Below are positions 1 through 6,783 of a DNA stretch of 7,114 nucleotides, one piece after another. Below the pieces are notes generated by a model, which ran no database searches, was not told the origin of the DNA, and saw nothing but the letters and a program-made list of their open reading frames with translations. Position numbers and translations under genes: made by a program. Within the stretch, counting starts at the first letter, position 1. Each line of letters starts with the position of its first letter. Location of the stretch: assembly GCA_945878835.1 (NCBI GenBank), contig CAMCUG010000075.1:1-7114 (forward strand), in the 5' to 3' direction. The stretch is from Chryseobacterium gleum. GTDB taxonomy: Bacteria > Bacteroidota > Bacteroidia > Flavobacteriales_D > Sanyastnellaceae.

Positions 1-3000
1 GAAAGTAACTCCATGTTTAATCTGCAATACAAGACTTTATTAGGAAGCCGATTCGATTATAAGTTTTCTGATAATCTCGCAATGGGAGCGACAATCATGA
101 ATTTGAAAGAAAGACCGCTTACTCAAAAGGTAAATGCAGGAGACGATCCTGTAAACAACGCCATGATGGGATTCGATATGAATTTCCAAAAGGAAGTGCC
201 AATCATAACAAAATGGATTGATCGTATTCCCGGAATTCAAACCAAAGAAAAATCAACAGTAACGTTTAGTCTTGAAGCAGCAAAAATTTTCCCTGGTCAC
301 TCTCGCGCAATTTCCAAAGATGGAAATGCATACGTCGATGATTTCGAAGGAAGTCAAAGTGTTATCGACTTGCGCTCATTGAACCAATGGTTCATGGCAT
401 CTACACCGAAGTTACAATCCGCCCTCTTTCCTGAAGGAGATTTTGAGGACAGTCTTGTTTACGGCGCAAATCGCGCACAGTTGTCGTGGTACATTATTGA
501 TCCATTGTTCTACAGAAACAGTTCATACACGCCACCCAATATCTCTGCAGATATGCAAAGCGATCACCGCATGCGCGAGGTGTTGGAGTCTGAAGTTTTT
601 CCGAACAGACAATTACCTTCAGGTACTCCGCCGAACATCACTTGTTTAGATCTTACCTACTACCCAGAAGAAAGAGGGATGTACAACTTCGAATTACCGA
701 ATGGTTATTCGGGACGAACGTCCGGATTGAATGACAGCGGAACATTGAAAGATCCATCATCGAGATGGGGCGGAATTCAACGGGCATTAACAACAACAGA
801 CTTCGAAACTTCGAACGTACAGTTCATTCAGTTTTGGGTCATGGATCCATTCCATGAAGATTCGGAAAATATCCAGGGAGGTGACCTTTATTTCAACTTA
901 GGAAACGTTTCTGAAGACATTATGAATGACTCTTACATGAGTTTCGAAAATGGATTTCCCTCGGCAAATAACGATCTCCCTATTGAGCAAGGAACATGGG
1001 GTAACTATCCTGCACCTACCACTTTCAACGTGGTAAACGCATTTGATTACACCTCTGGAAATTACGAGCAACAAGATATCGGTTTAGATGGTTTGAATTC
1101 AACGGCGGAACAATCCTATTTTGCGAACTGGTTACTTCAGTTGCAAGGTTTTTTAACTCCCGATGCCTATGCGAAATATCAGCAGGATCCTTCAGCAGAT
1201 AATTTTAGTTATTTCCGAAGTTCACAGGCCGATGCAGCTAACTTGAACACCGTTGAACGCTACAAAAATTTCAACAGATACGAGGGCAACTCAAACACCA
1301 ATACACCCGACGGATATCCCATTGCAGCCACTACTATTCCCAATTCGGAAGACATTAACCAAGATATAACACTCAACACAATTGAAAGTTATTTTCAGTA
1401 CAAAGTAAGTCTTCGTCCAAATGATTTAGGCGATGCTAATTTGGGAAGAAATTACATCACAGATACCTTCGTTACAACGAAAACAACAGCGAACAACGAA
1501 GAGCGTCAAATTCGCTGGTACCAATTCAAAATTCCAATCAAGGAATATGAAAAGCGTGTAGGAAGTATTCCTGATTTCCGTTCCATTCGATACATTCGAA
1601 TGTTCTTGAAGGGTTGGGAAGAGCCGGTTACTTTGCGCTTTGCACGGTTGGAATTGGTTCGTGGTGAATGGAGGAAATACGATAACACATTAGCGGGAAA
1701 TCAAGAACAAGAAATAAACGACGATCCGGAAACAACCTTCAACATCGCCGCCGTGAACATTGAAGAAAACGGAAATCGAGAGCCTGTTCCTTACGCCATT
1801 CCTCCCGGAATTATTCGCGAACAAGACGTAGCTTCTGCCAACTTAAGAAATTTGAATGAGCAGTCACTGTCGTTAAGCGTTTGCAATTTAAAAGATGGAG
1901 ACGCGCGTGCTACATACAAAAATGTGAAGTATGATTTGCGCCAATACAAACGCCTTCGCATGTTCGCTCATGCCGAAGCCGCGGGCATTCAATCAGAATT
2001 AAAAGATAACGATGTCTCTGTATTCATTCGTTTAGGTTCCGACTTCGATGAAAACTATTACGAGTATGAAGTTCCAATGAGTGTAACGCCTTGGTACACC
2101 AATAATGACGACGAAATTTGGCCTGCGGAAAATAACTTTGATATTAAACTTTCCGATTTACAAAACCTAAAGATTAATCGTCCTTCTTCAACTTCTGTAT
2201 TGTCTGTTGTAGATACTATTCTAGATAACAACGTTCACCTTTCGGTAAAAGGAAATCCGAACTTGGCCAACATCACAACCATGATGATTGGTATTCGAAA
2301 TCCTGATAAAGACACCAATCCTTTTGGTGTAGTAGATGATGGAAGAGGGAAATGCGCAACCGTTTGGGTAAATGAATTACGCCTTTCTGAGTTCGATGAA
2401 AAATCGGGATCAGCGGCTATTGCGAGATTGACTGCGCAATTGGCAGATTTTGGAAACGTGGCGGTGTCTGGAAATATAAGCACTCCTGGTTGGGGCGCAA
2501 TAGAACAAAGAGTTCAGCAAAGACAACAGGAAACAAAGATGGGGCTCGATGCAAGTAGCACGTTGCAACTGGGTAAGTTCTTCCCGAAAGATTGGGGTGT
2601 GCAATTGCCAATGTATTTAGGGTTTTCGGAAAATGTACAAACGCCAAGGTATAGTCCCCTTCAACCAGACATTCAAATGACCGATTTGCCCACTTTAAGC
2701 AAGCCGTTAAAACAAAAATCTCAAACATACACCAAACGTAGAAGCATCAATTTCACAAATGTGAAAATTGCTCCGAAAAAAGGAGCCGCTGCAGATAAGG
2801 GAGTCGGTTTACCAAGTGCTGATGACAAGGGGAAACCAGGAACGCAAGCTGCACCAACAAGCACCGACAAGCCAAAGTTTTATGGAATAGATAATTTCTC
2901 TGTTTCATACGCCTACAATGAAACATACTTCCGTGACATCAACACCGATTGGCGTTTGCAAAAACAATATCAAGGAGCCTTCGACTATAGCTTCACGAAT

Positions 3001-5223
3001 AAGCCAAAAGAGTTCAAACCGTTAGCAAATTTCCCGGTCATTAAAACTTCGAAATATCTGAAGTGGCTCAAGGAATTCAACTTCTATGCGGGAATCAAAC
3101 AACTGAGCTTCAGAACGGAAATGAATCGCTCGTATGAAACCAGTCGCATTCGAAACAACTCTTTGGAATTAACTGGCATTTATAGCGACATGCTCATTCA
3201 AACGCAAGCTCAAAAGAATTGGAATTGGACTAGAAACTATTCCATGAAATATGACTTGACCAAGAATCTGAAAACCGATTTCACCGCGAGCAATATTGCA
3301 TTGGTTGGAGAACCGCGTGGAGTGATAAATAAGAACGATGTTGATTGGTACGAGTCCTACAAAGATTCCGTTTGGAGCAATATTCAACATTTCGGCGAAA
3401 CAACAACCTACAATCACAACGTAGGAGTGACTTATAAACTACCGTTAGATAAATTTCCGTTATTGAACTTTATGAGCGCAGATGCGCGATACGGAGGAAC
3501 ATTCAGATGGGATCGCGCGCCCTTCACTCAGGATACACTGGGAAATACCATTCAGAACAGCAGACAAATTCAACTGAATGCCCAAGGTAATTTCGAAACC
3601 TTGTACAACAATGTTCCTCGTTTTAAGCAGGCTTTAACTGGAAAAAAACCTGATGCAGGTAAAAAAGATGCCGGAAAGAAAGATGATCCGACAAAGAAAG
3701 ACGGCTTTGGAGATGACTTGAAGAAGAAGACAGAGAAGAAAGAAAAAGTAGATCCGTTAGATGTTGCTCTTCGATTCATTATGATGGTTCGCACAGTGAA
3801 TGGAAGCTACACAAAGAATGAAGGACTGTCGCTTCCGGGATATGCCAATAGTACTAGTATTCTCGGATTCGATGATCAGTTCGATGGCCCTGGTATCGGA
3901 TTCCTCGTGGGACAGCAGAATACAGATTTAATGGGCAATCCGACGGGACGCAATTTCGCTACAGATGCGGCAAGCAACGACTGGTTGGTGCAACGTCAAT
4001 CTCTGAATATCCAATACAACGAGACTTTCACGGAAACTTGGAACGCGAAAATGAATTTAGAGCCTTTCCGTTATTTCAAGGTTGAACTTTCAGCGACTCG
4101 CCAAGAAGGAAAAAATTACAATTCGTTTTTCAGGTATGACCCAACCATTGACGATTACACGTTTCAATCACCAATGGAAACAGGAAATTTCTCGGCATCT
4201 TTAATAACTTGGAATACTGCATTTGTTAAGGACGACAAAGAGAACAACTACGCGAGTCCAATTTTCGATCAACTTTTAGCGAATAGAAAGGAAATATCTA
4301 GCCGTTTGAACAATGAGACATACCAACTAGCAAATCCGAATGACTCGGGGTATTATGAAGGTTTCGGATCGCTTTCTCAAAATGTAATTATCCCTTCATT
4401 TATAGCGGCCTATACAGGGCGATCAGCAAGTGAAGTAGTGTTGAGCCCATTCGCGACCAAGGCACAGCCAAACTGGAAAATCACTTATGACGGCTTAACC
4501 AAATTGCCAGCAGTGAAGAAGTACTTCAAGCAATTCAACATAACGCATAATTATCGTTCTACTGCTACCGCTTCTTATGTAACAAACTTGAAGTATGAAG
4601 AGTTTAATAATCTTCCCACAGGTATTGATCAAAGCGCAGAACAGAATTTCATTTCTCAACAACAAATAGGTACTGTAACTCTTACCGAATCCATGTCTCC
4701 TTTGGTGGGATTCGATATGACCCTGAAAACAAAAAAAGTTAACGACCCGTTGATTAAATTGGAGTACAAACGTGATCGAACTATAGCCCTGGGAATGTCG
4801 AATTATCAGATCACTGAAACGAAGAGCAATAGTTTTGTCATTGGTTTGGGATATAAAATCACCGAAGTTCCGAATCCGTTCGGAAGAAAAAAAGGAAGTA
4901 AACTTCCAGTGAAATTACTCGAAAAATCAACGTTGAATTTGCGTGTCGATTTTACCATTCGTGACAACTTTACCTTAATCAGAAAAATTGAAGAACAGCA
5001 AAATCAGGTTACAGCTGGACAAACATTGTTTAGTGTGAAATCGAGCGCCGACATGGCAATTAGCGACAAGCTAACTCTTCGTTTCTTCTACGACCATCAG
5101 ATTAATAAACCGGCAATTTCGACAAGTTTCCAAACGTCGAATATTACCACCGGACTTGCCATTCGATTTACGTTGAACGGTTCAGGCGGCTCGAACACTG
5201 CCCAACCCCAAGGTGGACAATAA
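1..5223 (+). CDS. sprA: SprA/Sov, type IX secretion outer-membrane translocon (5'-partial)
   Basis: SprA is the very large outer-membrane beta-barrel through which type IX secretion cargo crosses to the cell surface; it is needed for gliding adhesin export where gliding exists. The frame is open through the left edge (codons for ESNS precede the Met at 13), so that Met is not the start. The 1,740 residues here compare with about 2,400-2,500 in the family, so roughly 700 N-terminal residues and the signal peptide lie outside. Numbering from the edge, family signatures are YVDDFEGSQS (111-120), followed by WFMASTP (130-136), NFSVSYAYNETYFRD (from 965), and YLKWLKEFNF (1019-1028) leading into a conserved NRSYETSRIRNN stretch. 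The second half is rich in alternating aromatic/polar segments expected of barrel strands. Two Lys-rich low-complexity inserts interrupt it (922-959 and 1214-1249). The end is a Gly/Ser/Gln tail. No frameshift or internal stop is seen. Family assignment is firm; barrel topology is inferred from the known SprA structure. Confidence 0.94.
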   Translation, partial: ESNSMFNLQYKTLLGSRFDYKFSDNLAMGATIMNLKERPLTQKVNAGDDPVNNAMMGFDMNFQKEVPIITKWIDRIPGIQTKEKSTVTFSLEAAKIFPGHSRAISKDGNAYVDDFEGSQSVIDLRSLNQWFMASTPKLQSALFPEGDFEDSLVYGANRAQLSWYIIDPLFYRNSSYTPPNISADMQSDHRMREVLESEVFPNRQLPSGTPPNITCLDLTYYPEERGMYNFELPNGYSGRTSGLNDSGTLKDPSSRWGGIQRALTTTDFETSNVQFIQFWVMDPFHEDSENIQGGDLYFNLGNVSEDIMNDSYMSFENGFPSANNDLPIEQGTWGNYPAPTTFNVVNAFDYTSGNYEQQDIGLDGLNSTAEQSYFANWLLQLQGFLTPDAYAKYQQDPSADNFSYFRSSQADAANLNTVERYKNFNRYEGNSNTNTPDGYPIAATTIPNSEDINQDITLNTIESYFQYKVSLRPNDLGDANLGRNYITDTFVTTKTTANNEERQIRWYQFKIPIKEYEKRVGSIPDFRSIRYIRMFLKGWEEPVTLRFARLELVRGEWRKYDNTLAGNQEQEINDDPETTFNIAAVNIEENGNREPVPYAIPPGIIREQDVASANLRNLNEQSLSLSVCNLKDGDARATYKNVKYDLRQYKRLRMFAHAEAAGIQSELKDNDVSVFIRLGSDFDENYYEYEVPMSVTPWYTNNDDEIWPAENNFDIKLSDLQNLKINRPSSTSVLSVVDTILDNNVHLSVKGNPNLANITTMMIGIRNPDKDTNPFGVVDDGRGKCATVWVNELRLSEFDEKSGSAAIARLTAQLADFGNVAVSGNISTPGWGAIEQRVQQRQQETKMGLDASSTLQLGKFFPKDWGVQLPMYLGFSENVQTPRYSPLQPDIQMTDLPTLSKPLKQKSQTYTKRRSINFTNVKIAPKKGAAADKGVGLPSADDKGKPGTQAAPTSTDKPKFYGIDNFSVSYAYNETYFRDINTDWRLQKQYQGAFDYSFTNKPKEFKPLANFPVIKTSKYLKWLKEFNFYAGIKQLSFRTEMNRSYETSRIRNNSLELTGIYSDMLIQTQAQKNWNWTRNYSMKYDLTKNLKTDFTASNIALVGEPRGVINKNDVDWYESYKDSVWSNIQHFGETTTYNHNVGVTYKLPLDKFPLLNFMSADARYGGTFRWDRAPFTQDTLGNTIQNSRQIQLNAQGNFETLYNNVPRFKQALTGKKPDAGKKDAGKKDDPTKKDGFGDDLKKKTEKKEKVDPLDVALRFIMMVRTVNGSYTKNEGLSLPGYANSTSILGFDDQFDGPGIGFLVGQQNTDLMGNPTGRNFATDAASNDWLVQRQSLNIQYNETFTETWNAKMNLEPFRYFKVELSATRQEGKNYNSFFRYDPTIDDYTFQSPMETGNFSASLITWNTAFVKDDKENNYASPIFDQLLANRKEISSRLNNETYQLANPNDSGYYEGFGSLSQNVIIPSFIAAYTGRSASEVVLSPFATKAQPNWKITYDGLTKLPAVKKYFKQFNITHNYRSTATASYVTNLKYEEFNNLPTGIDQSAEQNFISQQQIGTVTLTESMSPLVGFDMTLKTKKVNDPLIKLEYKRDRTIALGMSNYQITETKSNSFVIGLGYKITEVPNPFGRKKGSKLPVKLLEKSTLNLRVDFTIRDNFTLIRKIEEQQNQVTAGQTLFSVKSSADMAISDKLTLRFFYDHQINKPAISTSFQTSNITTGLAIRFTLNGSGGSNTAQPQGGQ
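2764..2877 (+). other. Low-complexity Lys/Ala/Pro/Asp insert in SprA
   Basis: Residues 922-959 of the partial SprA (numbered from the window edge) are Lys-, Ala-, Gly-, Pro- and Asp-rich, with almost no aromatic residues (for example APKKGAAADKG and DDKGKPGTQAAPTSTDKPK). The stretch sits directly before the conserved NFSVSYAYNETYFRD barrel segment. It is most simply a disordered loop between strands. Which side of the membrane it faces cannot be told from the sequence. Confidence 0.7.
3640..3747 (+). repeat. Lys/Asp-rich insert in SprA with short tandem repeat
   Basis: Residues 1214-1249 of the partial SprA form a strongly charged stretch dominated by Lys, Asp and Glu. At 3652-3699 it contains three imperfect tandem units that encode DAGKK, DAGKK and DDPTKK. 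The first two units are 15 bases each with synonymous third-position differences (GCA/GCC, GGT/GGA, AAA/AAG), and the third is 18 bases. A further KKKTEKKEK run follows. It lies between barrel-like segments (NFETLYNNVPRFKQAL before, DPLDVALRFIMMVRTVNGSY after), so it is probably a flexible loop that grew by unit duplication. Confidence 0.75.
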
Positions 5224-5241
5224 TTTTGGGTTTCATTGTCC
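5215..5241 (+). terminator. Weak hairpin at the sprA stop, possible terminator
   Basis: GGACAAT at 5215-5221 pairs perfectly with ATTGTCC at 5235-5241, giving a 7-bp stem with a 13-base loop. The stem overlaps the last sprA codons and the first base of the TAA stop (5221-5223). A T-rich stretch (5249-5262, ending in TTTTTT) follows, but about 7 bases separate it from the stem and the stem is only modestly GC-rich. It may end sprA transcription before the next promoter; it is not a classical intrinsic terminator. Confidence 0.3.
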
Positions 5242-5276
5242 CATTAAACTTTTCTATTTTTTCATAGTCCTAACAT

Positions 5277-5284
5277 TAAATTTG
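5277..5284 (+). promoter_or_regulatory. Bacteroidota -7 promoter element for the VTC/DUF4956 unit
   Basis: TAAATTTG matches the Bacteroidota primary-sigma -7 consensus TAnnTTTG at every fixed position. It lies 27 bases before the GTG start at 5312, which would place transcription start near 5290 and leave a short leader of about 20 bases. No good TTG/TTTG -33 element is present at the expected 17-23 base spacing; only a T-rich tract (TTTC at 5251-5254, then TTTTTT) occupies that place. The position in the only sizeable forward intergenic gap supports the call. Confidence 0.5.
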
Positions 5285-5311
5285 TGTTAAGTTCGTGGGA
5301 TATTAAATCTT

Positions 5312-6064
5312 GTGACCCCAATTGAGCAAATAGTCCAGCAGTTCACCCCAATTTCTTTGAAAGAAATGGAAGGGATGGAACTGATGAATCGAACCGACAC
5401 CAAATTTGTGGTGTCGCTTGATCAGTTGATGTCGATATTGGAGGAAGTCAAGAACACCTACCGAGTCCTTGAAGTGAATGACATTCGATTCAGTCATTAT
5501 GAAACCTTGTATTATGACACGGATGAGTTTCTCTTCTATACTCGTCATCACAACGGTAAGAAAAACAGATGGAAAATCAGAAAGCGCTCCTATGTAGATA
5601 GTGCTGTGAGTTTTCTTGAATTGAAATTCAAATCAAATCGGGGCAGAACTCAAAAACAGCGTACAGGAATTCCTGAATTTGGCATTGAGTTGAACGGGGA
5701 TGAGGAAAGATTCATAGGTCATAAAGCCGGAATTGATTTCCATTTGACTCCCCAGGTGAAAAATAATTTCACTCGAGTAACTTTAGTAGAACCAAGTCTG
5801 CCTGAGAGAATAACAATCGATTTAAAACTTTCTTTCGAATGGAATAATATCTTAAGAGAACTGAAGCAAATCGTTATCATTGAAGTAAAGCAGGAGAAAA
5901 GAAACCGCCTTTCGCCATTTTTACAAGCGCTAAAAAAGAGACATATTAGAGAAGAGAGTATAAGTAAATATTGTTTGGGAGTAGCTATGCTTGTACCTTT
6001 CGTGAAGAAAAATATTTTCAAAGGAAAGCTTATCAAAGTGAATAAATTAGAATCAATTAAATAA
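5312..6064 (+). CDS. VTC-domain protein (polyphosphate polymerase-like)
   Basis: A 250-residue soluble protein that is almost entirely one VTC domain, the triphosphate-tunnel fold that in yeast Vtc4 makes polyphosphate from ATP. Visible motifs in order: RTDTKFVV (27-34), LYYDT (66-70), then RHHNGKKNRWKIRKRSY (78-94) with its Arg/Lys comb, FLELKFK (101-107), GRTQKQR (111-117), FTR (153-155), ERITID (165-170), IIEVKQE (189-195) and SKY (218-220). By recalled alignment, K31, R90, R92, K105, R155, R166, E191 and K219 fall where Vtc4 has substrate- and metal-binding residues, so the active tunnel looks intact; this mapping is inference. The GTG start is preferred because an in-frame TAA at 5288-5290 lies just upstream, no ATG falls between, and the next Met (residue 19) would trim the domain edge. 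No signal peptide or membrane segment is seen; the C-terminal tail is basic. The DUF4956 gene follows after 4 bases. The real product (polyphosphate or another polymer or nucleotide transfer) is untested. Confidence 0.87.
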   Translation: MTPIEQIVQQFTPISLKEMEGMELMNRTDTKFVVSLDQLMSILEEVKNTYRVLEVNDIRFSHYETLYYDTDEFLFYTRHHNGKKNRWKIRKRSYVDSAVSFLELKFKSNRGRTQKQRTGIPEFGIELNGDEERFIGHKAGIDFHLTPQVKNNFTRVTLVEPSLPERITIDLKLSFEWNNILRELKQIVIIEVKQEKRNRLSPFLQALKKRHIREESISKYCLGVAMLVPFVKKNIFKGKLIKVNKLESIK

Positions 6065-6068
6065 AATC

Positions 6069-6761
6069 ATGTTAGATACACTCAATACAATTTTTTTGCA
6101 ATCAGATTTTGACCCAATGGGAGGAATGAAATTTATTAACTTGGAAGATTTCTTAGGGTTAATCATTCGTTTATCTGTACATATGCTATTCGTGGTGCTT
6201 TTGGTTAGAGGTATATATTATCCCATAGCGAAAAGAAAGGATTTTCTATTCACCTATTTGCTCTTTAGTTTAACCATTTTCCTCATGTGCTTCATGCTAG
6301 AAAGCGTGAAGCTTCAAATGGGATTTGCATTGGGGTTGTTCGCAGTTTTCGGAATTATTCGTTACAGAACAGACGCTATCCCAATTAAAGAAATGACTTA
6401 CCTCTTTGTTGTTATTGGAATGTCAGTGATGAATGCGCTAATCAATAAGAAAATATCGTTGGTTGAATTGTCATTCGCTAATCTTGTAATCATAGGTGCT
6501 ACATACGGTCTGGAAAAGGTTTGGTTGCTGCGTCACGAAGCACAAAAAATCATTGTCTATGAAAACATTGATTTGATCAAAGTTGGAAGAGAAGAAGAAA
6601 TGATAGCCGATATTGAAGCAAGAACTGGCATTAAAGTGAACCGCTTCGAAATTGGAAAAATAGATTTCCTTCGCGATACTGCTTTAATAAAAATTTACTT
6701 CTTCGAAGACGAGCAAGGAAATCAAACAGATGATTCTTTCTCGGGAAATATCAACGTCTAA
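6069..6761 (+). CDS. DUF4956 family multi-pass membrane protein
   Basis: A 230-residue inner-membrane protein. Hydrophobic segments lie at about 28-47, 59-77, 84-97, 109-125 and 131-147. The family hallmark spans 85-113: GFALGLFAVFGIIRYRTD, then IPIKEMTYLF, an RYRTD loop between hydrophobic stretches. Residues about 160-213 are a soluble alpha/beta tail (IIVYENIDLIK, then a helix, then ALIKIYFFED) that probably sits in the cytosol. The biochemical function of DUF4956 is not established. Genes of this family often neighbour VTC-domain genes, and here the spacing is only 4 bases, so co-transcription and a joint role, perhaps anchoring the VTC enzyme or moving its product across the membrane, are likely but inferred. 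No Shine-Dalgarno sequence precedes the ATG at 6069. An internal ATG at 6126 (Met20) would lie before the first membrane segment and cannot be fully excluded as the start. The gene ends 5 bases from a convergent gene. Confidence 0.87.
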   Translation: MLDTLNTIFLQSDFDPMGGMKFINLEDFLGLIIRLSVHMLFVVLLVRGIYYPIAKRKDFLFTYLLFSLTIFLMCFMLESVKLQMGFALGLFAVFGIIRYRTDAIPIKEMTYLFVVIGMSVMNALINKKISLVELSFANLVIIGATYGLEKVWLLRHEAQKIIVYENIDLIKVGREEEMIADIEARTGIKVNRFEIGKIDFLRDTALIKIYFFEDEQGNQTDDSFSGNINV

Positions 6762-6783
6762 AAGTTTTAGCGAAACATATTCC
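6744..6783. other. Imperfect inverted repeat at the convergent gene ends
   Basis: CTAAAA at 6758-6763 and TTTTAG at 6765-6770 form a 13-base palindrome around G6764 that contains the stop codons of both convergent genes. Outside it, GGAAATAT (6744-6751) can pair with ATATTCC (6777-6783) with one bulged A. The result is a two-part stem separated by a 6x6 internal loop. It could fold in transcripts from either strand and act as a shared 3' end. However, it is AT-rich and has no U tract on either side, so chance is a real alternative. Confidence 0.25.

Noticed and set aside
13..15. ATG at 13 as the start of the sprA gene
   Set aside because: The frame is open to the window edge before it, and the protein from this Met would lack about 700 residues of the normal SprA N-terminus, including the signal peptide. 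The gene simply begins upstream.
2417..2728. Minus-strand open frame of about 100 codons inside sprA
   Set aside because: It lies wholly antisense to conserved SprA coding sequence, has no recognisable domain and no promoter, and overlaps another minus-strand frame; it is a shadow frame.
5224..5311. Riboswitch or small RNA in the sprA-VTC gap
   Set aside because: Only 88 bases, mostly AT-rich, with one short stem and no recognisable aptamer; the promoter position leaves a leader of only about 20 bases.
5719..6036. Minus-strand open frame of about 105 codons inside the VTC gene
   Set aside because: It is antisense to conserved VTC motifs, and its Phe/Ser-rich sequence is what the reverse of Lys/Glu-rich codons gives.
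6117..6128. Purine-rich GGGAGGA just before ATG 6126 as the true ribosome binding site of the DUF4956 gene
   Set aside because: It lies only 1-2 bases from that ATG, too close for a working Shine-Dalgarno, and it encodes the in-frame MGGM residues. The ATG at 6069 also gives the tight 4-base spacing to the previous gene. It remains a minor alternative.
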